Source: CAYRIY01 sp964424335 (lineage in GTDB: Bacteria; Bacillota; Limnochordia; DTU080; RSA5). Taken from it: a DNA stretch of 64,000 bases. The stretch is from positions 4,163 through 68,162 of the forward strand of contig CAYRIY010000005.1 of assembly GCA_964424335.1 (NCBI GenBank). The letters are read 5' to 3'. Below are positions 8,823-16,313 of this stretch, piece after piece. The position numbers were made by a program, and so were the translations under genes. Position 1 is the first letter of the stretch; every line of letters starts with the position of its first letter. The notes under the pieces were generated by a model. It saw only the letters and a list, made by a program, of their open reading frames with translations. It was not told the origin of the DNA and did not search any database.

Positions 8823-9698
8823 TTAGTCGAGCGGAACGTCTGAGCTGCCTTGACGGATCTTCTCAACCATCTCGTCGTACTTCTCAATGATTCGCCGGGT
8901 TATCGGGCCCGGTTTGCCCTCGCCGACCGTTCGTCCGTCCACCTTGACCACGGGCATCACTTCGGTCGTGGTGCCCGAAAGGAAGAGTTCGTCGACGCTC
9001 ACCAACTCGTCTTTTAAAATCTCGCGGCATGTCACCGGAATGCCCGCTTCAGCGGCCAGCGCCACCACCAGGCGACGAGTGATCCCAGGCAAGATACGCT
9101 GATTCTCGGGATGCGTCACGATCTCGCCGCCGACGACGGCGAACACGTTCGCGCTCGTCGCCTCCGTGACGACATCGTCGTCACGAACAAATATGGCGTC
9201 AAAGACCCCGGCGTCCTTTGCCGCCTGCTTGGCAAGGACGTTTGGCAAAAGCGCAATCGACTTGATGTCGCACCTCAGCCACCGAATGTCGGGCGTGGTG
9301 ACACACGCGACGCCTTCGTCGCGCAACGAGGCGTGCGGTCGCTCAAGGCCGCGTGCGGTCGCAAAAACCGTAGGCCGGACGCCTTGCGGAAAGAGGTGGT
9401 TGCGCGGCGCCGCTCCTCTTGAGATGTGAATGTACACGGTGCCGTCCTTCACCTTGTTGCGGTCGACCAATTCGAGCGCGGCCGCCTTTAGCGCGTCAAA
9501 ATCCACCTCGGGCAAGCGAATCTCCGCCGCCGAACGGACCAGTCGATCGATGTGCGCCTGCATCGCCAGGGGACGCCCCCCGTATATTCGAACCACTTCG
9601 TATACTCCGTCGGCAAACAAGTTGCCCCGATCTTCGATCGGGATGAGCGCTTGTTCGTACGGCACAAACTTCCCGTTTAGGTAGACCTGCTCCGTCAC
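8823..9698 (-). CDS. dat: D-amino-acid transaminase (class IV PLP aminotransferase)
   Basis: Fold-type IV aminotransferase of about 291 residues. It begins TEQVYLNGKFVPYEQA, carries EDRGNLFADGVYEVVR, the PLP Lys in RCDIKSIALLPNVLAKQ, VTEATSANVFAV, LPGITRR and the FLSGTTTEVMPV segment. The Lys context and chain length fit D-alanine aminotransferase better than branched-chain aminotransferase (IlvE), so it probably exchanges D-Ala and D-Glu for cell-wall precursors. I chose GTG at 9698 because GGGAG lies eight bases before it; the TTG at 9713 abuts the rhomboid stop and lacks a ribosome site. It is cotranscribed with the upstream rhomboid gene. Confidence 0.88.
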   Translation of the reverse strand: MTEQVYLNGKFVPYEQALIPIEDRGNLFADGVYEVVRIYGGRPLAMQAHIDRLVRSAAEIRLPEVDFDALKAAALELVDRNKVKDGTVYIHISRGAAPRNHLFPQGVRPTVFATARGLERPHASLRDEGVACVTTPDIRWLRCDIKSIALLPNVLAKQAAKDAGVFDAIFVRDDDVVTEATSANVFAVVGGEIVTHPENQRILPGITRRLVVALAAEAGIPVTCREILKDELVSVDELFLSGTTTEVMPVVKVDGRTVGEGKPGPITRRIIEKYDEMVEKIRQGSSDVPLD

Positions 9699-9713
9699 GT
9701 CGGTCACTCCCAA

Positions 9714-10850
9714 TCATTGAGTTACGACATACTCTTTCTCAAACTGCGCGATGCCGTTTACGTGGACGCGCACGCGCCATTCGCCGTAAAGCTGGTCGGG
9801 GCGCTGGACAACGATCATGCTCCGCCGGATGATGCGCCCCCGCACTCTGTCGACGTCCGTCACAACGCCAACATCCTCTGCAACTTGCGCCCACTCGGCT
9901 CCCCGGCCGGATCGGCGTTCCCAAGCGACTCGGTACACCCCGTTCTCTTCTCGGTCCCCACCCCGGGTCCAGCGCCAAAAGACGCCAAAGGCGATCGGCG
10001 GTCCCCCGTGCCGGCTCAAACGAGAATCTACAAATTGCCAATCGGAGTCGGAACGCCTTGGATCAAGCCAAAGCACCGCTGCGTCACTTGCCACGAAGGG
10101 CGCGAAAAACCGACCATATCGGGCTTCCATCGCTTCCGCCACGGCGGGCGCCACCGGACGCAGCCACTTGCCGACCCCCACGGGAAAGAGACCGGCCGCA
10201 AGCATCGCGAAGAGGAGAACGAACGCCACGACCCGTTCCACGCGGCGGCTCGGCTCCGGCCTTGGGTTGATCACCACGAAGGGCTGCGGGCGTCGATCGA
10301 CGCCGAGCAAACTCCCGCACAGAAAGCCCCCCAAAAGGCCTCCCAAGTGGGCGAATTGATCGATGTTGGGGACGGCGAGCCCGAGCACGAGGTTGATTCC
10401 GAGGACCTGAGCGAGTGCCGTGTCGATCGGAAGCCACCGCAAGGGAAGGTTGCGAATGCGGTGGTGCAGCGTGTAACCCATGAAGGCGAATATGGACGCG
10501 GATGATCCCACGGAGTAGACGTCGGGGCTTGCAAGGAGGCTGACGGCAAATCCGGCGATGCCGCCAAGCAGGTAGACGATGATGTAGCGCCCTAACCCCG
10601 CGAGGGGCTCGACAATTCTCCCAAAGATAAAGAGTGCAAACATGTCGACCGCAAGGTGCGGTATTCCGGAGTGGATGAAATTGGCCGCGATAAGGCGATG
10701 CCATTCGCCCGACCAAATGAGGTGAGACTTGGCCCCCCACTCGATGATCCGGTGGTCAAGGAGGAGATCGGCGAGGAACACACCGAGGGAAATTGCTATG
10801 AGCCCAATCGTACCGGGAGGTGTCTCTCGCGCCGACACGCTCAAGGCCAT
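9714..10850 (-). CDS. Rhomboid-family intramembrane protease with altered motifs
   Basis: Six or seven membrane segments span roughly residues 15-190, followed by one more helix near 215 and a long soluble C-terminal domain of about 140 residues that I do not recognise. Rhomboid landmarks are WRLIAANFIHSGIPHLAVDMFALFIFG, the serine region GSSASIFAFMG and FAHLGGLLGGFLCG with the catalytic His. The oxyanion Asn normally in HLxxN is Asp (HLAVD), and GxSG reads GSSA; the catalytic Ser and His remain. The ATG at 10904 lies inside the terminator hairpin of the upstream Rieske gene, so I favour the ATG at 10850 although its ribosome site is weak. Substrate unknown. It runs directly into the D-amino-acid transaminase gene. 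Confidence 0.8.
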   Translation of the reverse strand: MALSVSARETPPGTIGLIAISLGVFLADLLLDHRIIEWGAKSHLIWSGEWHRLIAANFIHSGIPHLAVDMFALFIFGRIVEPLAGLGRYIIVYLLGGIAGFAVSLLASPDVYSVGSSASIFAFMGYTLHHRIRNLPLRWLPIDTALAQVLGINLVLGLAVPNIDQFAHLGGLLGGFLCGSLLGVDRRPQPFVVINPRPEPSRRVERVVAFVLLFAMLAAGLFPVGVGKWLRPVAPAVAEAMEARYGRFFAPFVASDAAVLWLDPRRSDSDWQFVDSRLSRHGGPPIAFGVFWRWTRGGDREENGVYRVAWERRSGRGAEWAQVAEDVGVVTDVDRVRGRIIRRSMIVVQRPDQLYGEWRVRVHVNGIAQFEKEYVVTQ

Positions 10851-10894
10851 CACCACGCTAAGCCGGCATCCATCGCCAATTTGACGCCAAAATC

Positions 10895-10914
10895 GGGCCA
10901 GCATTTGCTGGCCC
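10895..10914 (-). terminator. Hairpin terminator after the Rieske ferredoxin gene
   Basis: A perfect 8-bp GC-rich stem, GGGCCAGC (10895-10902) with GCTGGCCC (10907-10914), and a four-base loop, lies 27 bases past the stop of the Rieske gene. Minus-strand T content after the stem is moderate (GATTTTG). The plus-strand side has a better T tract (TAATTTTTA), so it may act in both directions. Confidence 0.6.
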
Positions 10915-10940
10915 TAATTTTTAGTCCGTTCCTTCCGAGC

Positions 10941-11249
10941 CTATACCTGGACCAGGATCTCCCCGTCTTTGACTTTGACTTCAAACGTCTCGACAGGAGC
11001 CCAGGCCGGGAGCGACAACGCTTGTCCCGTCTTCACGTTGAAACGGGCGCCATGGCGAGGACACTCGATCTCATCGCCTCGCAGGCAGCCTTCGGAGAGC
11101 GACGCCTCCGCATGCGAGCAGGTGTCATCGGTTGCGTAAAACTCTCCGTCCACGTTATACAAAGCGATCTTGCGTCCGGAGACGATCACGCGCATGCACT
11201 TGCCCGGATCAAGATCGGATGTCTTTGCGACACTGACAAAACCAGCCAT
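10941..11249 (-). CDS. Rieske-type [2Fe-2S] ferredoxin
   Basis: A 102-residue soluble Rieske domain without membrane anchor. The cluster ligands are visible as CSHAEASL (Cys-x-His) and CPRHGARF (Cys-x2-His), spaced as in ferredoxin components of ring-hydroxylating dioxygenases and in NirD. ATG at 11249 follows GGAAGAGGG. It is a single-gene unit between the sufB terminator and its own terminator. No oxygenase or nitrite reductase lies nearby, so its electron partner is unknown. Many Bacillota carry such stand-alone Rieske proteins. Confidence 0.93.
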   Translation of the reverse strand: MAGFVSVAKTSDLDPGKCMRVIVSGRKIALYNVDGEFYATDDTCSHAEASLSEGCLRGDEIECPRHGARFNVKTGQALSLPAWAPVETFEVKVKDGEILVQV

Positions 11250-11312
11250 TCGATGTCCCTCTTCCTACTATGGGAAATGCACTTTAGGAAACGCGGCTCG
11301 AATCCGAGCACT

Positions 11313-11345
11313 TAAAAAGGCCCCCAGAAAATCGCACGGGGGCCT
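11313..11345 (-). terminator. Rho-independent terminator of sufB
   Basis: Minus-strand stem AGGCCCCC (complement of 11338-11345) pairs with GGGGGCCT (complement of 11318-11325) across a 12-base loop and is followed by TTTTTAAG. It lies about 65 bases past the sufB stop. Confidence 0.8.
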
Positions 11346-11411
11346 CGTACTCGTCATGCTCCGTTTGGAATCGACAGGGCCCAGGTAGATATTGTCCACC
11401 GTGGTGGGCTC

Positions 11412-12812
11412 TTAACCCACCGAGCCCTCCATCTCGAGCTCGATCAAGCGGTTGAGCTCGACGGCGTACTCCATCGGCAACTCCTTGGCAAAGGGCTCAA
11501 AGAACCCTTGGACAATGAGCATCGTTGCCTCTTGCTCCCCGAGGCCTCGACTCATGAGGTAGAAGAGCTGATCCTCCGAGACTTTGCTGACGGTCGCCTC
11601 GTGCTCCATGGTGACGTCGTCCTCGAGGACCTCGATGTACGGAATCGTATCCGACTTGGATCCGTCGTCAAACATGAGCGCATCGCAGTCGACCTTGGTC
11701 TTGGACCCGTACGCGCCCTTTGCAATGTGCGCGAGGCCGCGATACGTCGTCTTGCCGCCTTTGAAGCTGATCGACTTGGCCACGATCTTCGAGGTCGTCT
11801 CAGGCGCCGCGTGAATGAGCTTGGCACCGGAATCCTGGTGCTGACCGGGTCCGGCCATCGCCACGGAGACGACGTCAGCCCTTGCGCCCCGCCCCAGCAT
11901 GTAAACGGCAGGATACTTCATCGTGAGCTTGGAGCCCAGGTTGCCATCGACCCACTCCATCGTCGCGTTTTCGTATGCGACCGCCCGCTTCGTCACGAGG
12001 TTGTAGACGTTGTGGGACCAGTTTTGGATCGTCGAATACCTGCACTGTCCGCCCTGCTTGACGATGATTTCGACGACGGCGCTGTGGAGGGATGAGGTGG
12101 AGTAAGTCGGGGCCGTGCACCCCTCGACGTAGTGCACCCTGCTGTTTGGTTCGCAAATGATGAGCGTCCGCTCAAACTGCCCCATGCTCTCGCTGTTGAT
12201 GCGGAAGTAGGCCTGAAGCGGCACTTCGACTTCTGCCCCTTCGGGGACGTACACGAAGCTGCCTCCGCTCCACACCGCAGTGTTGAGGGCCGCAAACTTA
12301 TTGTCCGCAGCCGGCACAACCGTGCCGAAGTACTCCTTGACGATCTCGGGATACTCGCGGACTGCGGTGTCCATGTCGCAGAAGATGACGCCCTGCTTTT
12401 CTAGGTCCTGCCGCATGTTGTGGTAGACGACTTCGGAGTCGTACTGTGCCGAGACGCCGGCCAAAAACTTCCGCTCCGCCTCGGGGATCCCCAATCGATC
12501 AAACGTCCGCTTGATGTCCTCGGGAACCTCATCCCAACTGCGTCCTTGCTGATCCGTGGGCCGAATGTAGTAGTAGATGTCGTCAAAATTCAACTCGCTC
12601 AGATCGCCGCCCCACGTCGGCAATGGCTTGGACTCGAAAATCTCGAGCGACTTCAGTCGGATGTCTCGCATCCAATCAGGCTCGCCTTTGATCTCGGAAA
12701 TCTGCGCGACGATCTCTCGAGATAGTCCCTTCTCGGTCTTGAACGTGTATTGCTCAGGGTCTTTAAACCCGTACTTATACTCTGTGCTGAGGTCGAGCTG
12801 GCTGTCGGCCAT
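11412..12812 (-). CDS. sufB: Fe-S cluster assembly scaffold protein SufB
   Basis: SufB is the scaffold subunit of the SufBC(2)D complex on which Fe-S clusters are built from SufS/SufU sulfur. The 466-residue product has the usual SufB length and features: [11 protein letters not shown] near the N terminus, [15 protein letters not shown], the beta-helix core, SIDLINSE-like strands, [19 protein letters not shown] turns and the C-terminal helix [22 protein letters not shown] at 12812 follows AAAGGGAGG; the open frame upstream to 12896 lacks family similarity. It is a single-gene unit with its own terminator, whereas sufCDSU are normally adjacent. A DUF59/SufT-like gene lies 1.2 kb away on the other strand. 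Confidence 0.94.
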   Translation of the reverse strand: MADSQLDLSTEYKYGFKDPEQYTFKTEKGLSREIVAQISEIKGEPDWMRDIRLKSLEIFESKPLPTWGGDLSELNFDDIYYYIRPTDQQGRSWDEVPEDIKRTFDRLGIPEAERKFLAGVSAQYDSEVVYHNMRQDLEKQGVIFCDMDTAVREYPEIVKEYFGTVVPAADNKFAALNTAVWSGGSFVYVPEGAEVEVPLQAYFRINSESMGQFERTLIICEPNSRVHYVEGCTAPTYSTSSLHSAVVEIIVKQGGQCRYSTIQNWSHNVYNLVTKRAVAYENATMEWVDGNLGSKLTMKYPAVYMLGRGARADVVSVAMAGPGQHQDSGAKLIHAAPETTSKIVAKSISFKGGKTTYRGLAHIAKGAYGSKTKVDCDALMFDDGSKSDTIPYIEVLEDDVTMEHEATVSKVSEDQLFYLMSRGLGEQEATMLIVQGFFEPFAKELPMEYAVELNRLIELEMEGSVG

Positions 12813-12983
12813 GTCAATCGATGCCTCCCTTTTACTTTGCCGAACCGACGGACAGGCGTACTTTCCCCACCCGACTCCCGGCCGCACGCCGCCCAAGGAG
12901 CGACCTACATTTCAAGGATAGGGTGAAACGAGTTCGGCAATTTTAAACACCGGGCAAATAGGCCCTGTGACCGTTGTCGACTA

Positions 12984-12989
12984 ATTATA
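12984..12989 (-). promoter_or_regulatory. Possible -10 element upstream of sufB
   Basis: A perfect TATAAT on the minus strand lies 172 bases before the sufB start. A TTGACG (13012-13017) is present but 22 bases away, too far for a standard pair; with a 17-base spacer it would pair with TACCCT instead. The leader between here and sufB holds nothing else I recognise. Confidence 0.3.
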
Positions 12990-13102
12990 GGGTAAATGTT
13001 TCCGACGGGATCGTCAAGGCGCGCCTTGTCCGAGCCTAACGCCGCCGCCCACCGATCGCCCCGATAAATGCGTCAGACTTTCGTGACATGAAAGGTGAGA
13101 CG

Positions 13103-13633
13103 ATGGCTCGCATACTCGTAGACATGGACGGCGTATTGTGCAACCTGATCGAGAAGTGGTTTACAACCTACAATAAAGAGTACGGCGATGACCTGTGCAT
13201 CGACAAACAAGTCGAATGGGGACCTCACCGCTACGCCAAGGCCGGCAAGTCCGTGTACAAGTACTTGTCGATGCCAGGTTTTTTTCGCGACTTGCGCCCG
13301 ATTCCCGGAGCGATCGAGGGCATGCGCTCCTTGATCGAGCGCGGCCACGACGTCGTCGTCGTCACGGCTGCCCGAAACGGCCACCGAGACAAGATCGATT
13401 GGCTCAGAGAGCGCCTCCCCTTCCTCGACCAGAACAACATCGTCTTTGCTCATAGGAAGTACCTCGTGCGCGGCGACATACTGTTCGACGACGCCCCGCA
13501 CAACCTCGAGGCATTCGAGCCCTACGGCCAGCCCGTCGCGATGGCGTATCCGTACAACGAAAGCGTAACGTGTCCGCGGGTCGGCTCCTGGAGCGAGTTT
13601 CTGGAGTTTGTGGACGAGCGGCTGCCTATATAG
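13103..13633 (+). CDS. 5'(3')-deoxyribonucleotidase-like HAD phosphatase
   Basis: The HAD motif DMDGVLCNL sits at the N terminus, followed by RPIPGAIEGMRSLIERGHDVVVVTAAR (motif II Thr) and ILFDDAPHNLEAF (motif IV acidic pair). Length (176 aa) and order match the NT5C family, which dephosphorylates deoxyribonucleoside monophosphates in nucleotide turnover. The ATG at 13103 is chosen because AAAGGTGAG lies just before it; the ATG at 13088 has no ribosome site. The gene stands alone and ends next to a repeat element. Cytosolic, with no signal peptide. Confidence 0.85.
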   Translation: MARILVDMDGVLCNLIEKWFTTYNKEYGDDLCIDKQVEWGPHRYAKAGKSVYKYLSMPGFFRDLRPIPGAIEGMRSLIERGHDVVVVTAARNGHRDKIDWLRERLPFLDQNNIVFAHRKYLVRGDILFDDAPHNLEAFEPYGQPVAMAYPYNESVTCPRVGSWSEFLEFVDERLPI

Positions 13634-13640
13634 GAGGAAG

Positions 13641-13858
13641 AAACGCTTCCGTAGGGCCGGGAAGCCACGGATGGCGTAAGGCCCGGAGGAACGAGGGATG
13701 GAGGCGACAGGACGTCGCCGACAGACCGCTTCCCACCGAGGCTGGCGGGTCCTTTGGGCGGGAACGTTTCCGAAGGGCCCCAAGCCACGGATGGCGTAAG
13801 GCCCGGAGGAACGAGNNNNNNNNNNGACCGCTTCCCGCCCAAAGGACCCGCCAGCCCG
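13641..13858. repeat. Tandem and inverted intergenic repeat element
   Basis: Two direct copies of about 55 bp (13641-13695 and 13762-13815) share a block of 33 identical bases beginning at AAGCCACGG. A 25-bp perfect inverted repeat (13740-13764 with 13832-13856) encloses the second copy, and a small hairpin (GGCGAC / GTCGCC, 13703-13719) lies in the first. It contains the assembly gap, so copy number is uncertain. The translated frames are low-complexity Arg-rich peptides, not genes. This looks like a member of a dispersed intergenic repeat family. Confidence 0.75.
13816..13825. other. Assembly gap (10 N) inside the repeat
   Basis: Ten ambiguous bases sit in the second repeat copy at the place where the first copy carries about 29 further bases. 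The gap is therefore probably a scaffolding placeholder, and the true sequence may be longer. Confidence 0.95.
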
Positions 13859-14042
13859 CACTTGCACCCCAAAACGTCTTCATATAATCTCTAAATGACA
13901 AGAGGCTTGGCATGGACAACATCCAAGGCGTCGCCCACTTGGCTGCCCGAGCTTGTCGGCCGGCCGAGCCACGAGCGAATGAACATATGGTGAGCGGCAC
14001 GTGGGGACGCCTACCACCCGAATTTCTTAAGGAGTGATCCCA
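13859..14042. other. Intergenic region with possible promoter
   Basis: After the repeat, TTGCAC (13862-13867) and TATAAT (13883-13888) are 15 bases apart, slightly short for sigma-A, and could drive the DUF59-DUF309 pair. A 32-codon frame from ATG 13895 to TGA has no ribosome site and is not called. Nothing else is recognisable. Confidence 0.35.
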
Positions 14043-14342
14043 GTGACGATCACCGAAGATCAGGTGAGAGAGGCACTTTCGAGCGTAAACGACCCGGAAC
14101 TCGGTTTCAACATCGTCGATCTCGGGCTGGTCTACACCGTCCAAATCGACGGGTCCAAAGTATACGTGCAGATGACGCTCACGTCGATGGCCTGCCCCGC
14201 CGGTCCGCAAATGGTCGAGGCCGCACGGGAAGCAGTGTTGGGCTTGGACGGCGTCGACGAGGTCGATGTGACCTTGACGTTCTCCCCGCCATGGGGTCCG
14301 GAAATGATGAGAGAAGAGCTGCGCTGGATATTCGGACGGTAA
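14043..14342 (+). CDS. DUF59 / MIP18-family protein (SufT-like Fe-S maturation factor)
   Basis: A 99-residue single-domain MIP18/DUF59 protein: ITEDQVREALSSVNDPELGFNIVDLGLVY, then VQMTLTSMACPAGPQM with the conserved Cys, and TFSPPWGPEMM at the C terminus. Homologues (SufT, PaaD, MIP18) help insert Fe-S clusters into target proteins in the cytosol. AAGGAG at 14029-14034 points to GTG 14043, not the GTG at 14034 that overlaps it. It is one base from the DUF309 gene downstream, so the two form an operon. With sufB close by and the A-type carrier at 2.3 kb, the region is rich in Fe-S biogenesis genes. Confidence 0.88.
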   Translation: MTITEDQVREALSSVNDPELGFNIVDLGLVYTVQIDGSKVYVQMTLTSMACPAGPQMVEAAREAVLGLDGVDEVDVTLTFSPPWGPEMMREELRWIFGR

Positions 14343-14343
14343 C

Positions 14344-14715
14344 ATGAGTGAACCGACCTACGATCCGGATTACCTAAATTTCATCGCTCTCTTTAACGAA
14401 GGACGTTACGACGAGAGCCACGAAGCCCTGCTTCCCGCTTGGCAGGAGAATATCCGGTACGAGTTTTACAAGGCCTTGATCCAACTCGCGGGAGCGCTCG
14501 AGCACTGGAGCGAGGGAAACTGCTTTTGGGCGGCGGACCTGTTCGCGTCGTCCCACAATCTTTTGACGAAGTACGCACCGACGCACGAGGGCCTCGATGT
14601 CGATCGACTCCTGGACGAGATTCAGGAATGCCACGCCATCGCCATTGAAGCCCTCAAACATGGCAGCAGTAAGGAGCTTACGCCTCCCCGCCTCGTCTTA
14701 CTCGAAGGCGAGTAG
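14344..14715 (+). CDS. DUF309 domain protein
   Basis: The DUF309 signature FNEGRYDESHEALLPAW appears near residues 16-32, followed by YKALIQLAGALEHWSEGN, a helical pair and a YAPTHEGLDVDRLLDEI segment. Length is 123 aa. The family is short, helical and of unknown function; the conserved His and Glu in the signature suggest a functional site. It starts one base after the DUF59 gene stop region and is cotranscribed with it. A second DUF309 protein lies at 63144-63584 on the other strand, sharing the signature and the [12 protein letters not shown] segment. Confidence 0.88.
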   Translation: MSEPTYDPDYLNFIALFNEGRYDESHEALLPAWQENIRYEFYKALIQLAGALEHWSEGNCFWAADLFASSHNLLTKYAPTHEGLDVDRLLDEIQECHAIAIEALKHGSSKELTPPRLVLLEGE

Positions 14716-14800
14716 TTTAACGCAAAGCCACACCGATCGGCGACACAGTCGGCCTCGGACGGAAGATGCCGCTTCTAACGCCCATTTCAGACATTCAACG

Positions 14801-14847
14801 ACAACGTGAAAAACGCCGAGAGCGAAGCCCGGCGTTTTTCACGTTGT
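14801..14847. terminator. Bidirectional terminator between DUF309 and TolC genes
   Basis: A 17-bp perfect stem (14801-14817 with 14831-14847) with a 13-base loop contains A and T runs inside the stem, so either strand gives a T-rich 3' side. It separates the plus-strand DUF309 gene from the convergent TolC gene ending at 14883. Confidence 0.85.
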
Positions 14848-14882
14848 TTACACCTCTATGCATACGTATCAGATTCGAAGCC

Positions 14883-16313
14883 TCACGGATCGAGACCCAA
14901 AAGCACCTTCAGGTTCATCAACGCTACATAGTGAGCGAGCTGGGCATCCTCCAAGTCATATCGGGCGGAGCGTGCATCCCGCTCGATTCGGTGCAGCGCT
15001 TCCTCCGAGATCAGACCACGGGCGGCCTGCTCTCTTCCAATCTCGAGCTCGAACTCTCGCAGTTGGAGGGTAGCCGCGGCAATCGCAACGGCGCGCTCAC
15101 TGTTTGCAATTTCCCGATATGCGGCGGCGACGTCGCTTCGAACAGCCTCGAGCGCCTCGTCCAAGGCTCTCTTGGCATCTGCCGCGTCCCGTTCGGCCGA
15201 GGCCAACCTGTTTGCCCGAGCGCCGCTGTCAAAAAGGTCGTAACTCCCGTCGATGCGGACCGTCCAACCAATATCATCGTCGGTCCTCGCGTTGACCGTA
15301 CCGCCGAGACTGATCGTCGGTCCCCCTTGGCGACGCAAGACGTCGAGGGACTCTTCGGCTGCCTCCAACGCTCGGACCTGGGCTCTGACCGAGAGCGAAA
15401 CCTCCGTTGCCCGCTCGATCGCCGCGTCTTGGTCAGGCGGCTGCCAAGCGCCAACGTCAAGCCGTATCGATTCGAGCTCTGACTGCTCGACCGCAGCCGG
15501 GCTCAATCCGACGAGTTGTGCAAACGTTGCCGTCAGCGCATCGACGCTTTGCCGGCGCGAACTGATCGTTCCTTCTTGCTCCAAGAGCGCGATTTCGGCC
15601 CGCAAAACGTCGAGCTCGGAAGCCATCCCTCGGGCCCTTCGATCCTTTTGCCGCTCAAGGTCCCGGCGGGAAATTTCGAGCGCTTCGAGCGCCATGGCGA
15701 GCCTGCTTCGCGCGGCAACCAGGCGCCCGTAAGTTTGGACGACCTCCACCACGGCGCTTCGCTCGGCTTGCGCCAGCCGCGCCTCGGCGGTCGCAAGCTC
15801 AAACTGGCGCGCATCGAGCGTTCGCCAGTTATCAGCGTCCCGCCCAGGAGGCCACAACCGCACGTTGACCGAGAGCGACGCCGAAAGTGGCTGCGGACTA
15901 AAGTCTTGACCGCCGACCGGCCCCGTTCGGCTCGCATGCGTGGCGCTTACGCTCCACGTAGCTCCGGGAGCGAGCGTGCCGCTTCCGGAGAGGCCCGCCC
16001 TCACGCCCGTGCCGCCCTCTCCGGCAACGCCGCTCGCGGAGGCCGATGCTCTGGGCTTAAACGCGATCTCTGCCGATTCCAGATTGAGCGAGCCGCGCTC
16101 CAGGCTGCGTTGGGCGCTCACGACGCCGGGTGCGTGAACGAGCGCCCGCTCCACCGCTTCCTCGAGCGTCAGGACGTTGGACTCGGACGCCTGTGCGCCG
16201 TGAGCGCTTCCCAACGCCGCGCCAACAAGGAGTGCGAAGATGGCCAGCGTCCACGCCCAGCTCCTGATCGGGCTCAATCTAAGCTTCTGAACCATCGTTT
16301 GCACCACTGACAT
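14883..16313 (-). CDS. TolC-family outer-membrane-efflux-type protein (476 aa)
   Basis: Signal peptide around residues 18-42 (LAIFALLVGAALGSAHGAQA) followed by LTLEEAVERALVHAPGV, the start of the TolC fold, and two long alpha-helical coiled-coil repeats rich in Ala, Glu, Arg and Leu. TolC-family trimers form export channels in diderm bacteria; in Bacillota their presence suggests an outer membrane or a comparable envelope. The ATG at 16313 has GGAG upstream and overlaps the preceding TolC gene by 35 bases, so both are translated from one message. No transporter is in this operon; the MacAB-like system at 32-37.6 kb is the nearest candidate partner. Confidence 0.85.
   Translation of the reverse strand: MSVVQTMVQKLRLSPIRSWAWTLAIFALLVGAALGSAHGAQASESNVLTLEEAVERALVHAPGVVSAQRSLERGSLNLESAEIAFKPRASASASGVAGEGGTGVRAGLSGSGTLAPGATWSVSATHASRTGPVGGQDFSPQPLSASLSVNVRLWPPGRDADNWRTLDARQFELATAEARLAQAERSAVVEVVQTYGRLVAARSRLAMALEALEISRRDLERQKDRRARGMASELDVLRAEIALLEQEGTISSRRQSVDALTATFAQLVGLSPAAVEQSELESIRLDVGAWQPPDQDAAIERATEVSLSVRAQVRALEAAEESLDVLRRQGGPTISLGGTVNARTDDDIGWTVRIDGSYDLFDSGARANRLASAERDAADAKRALDEALEAVRSDVAAAYREIANSERAVAIAAATLQLREFELEIGREQAARGLISEEALHRIERDARSARYDLEDAQLAHYVALMNLKVLLGLDP

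Noticed and set aside
13640..13870. Arg-rich open frames across the repeat, both strands
   Set aside because: They arise from repeated GC-rich DNA, run through the N gap, and have no ribosome sites.
13895..13993. 32-codon frame after the repeat
   Set aside because: No ribosome site and no recognisable features.
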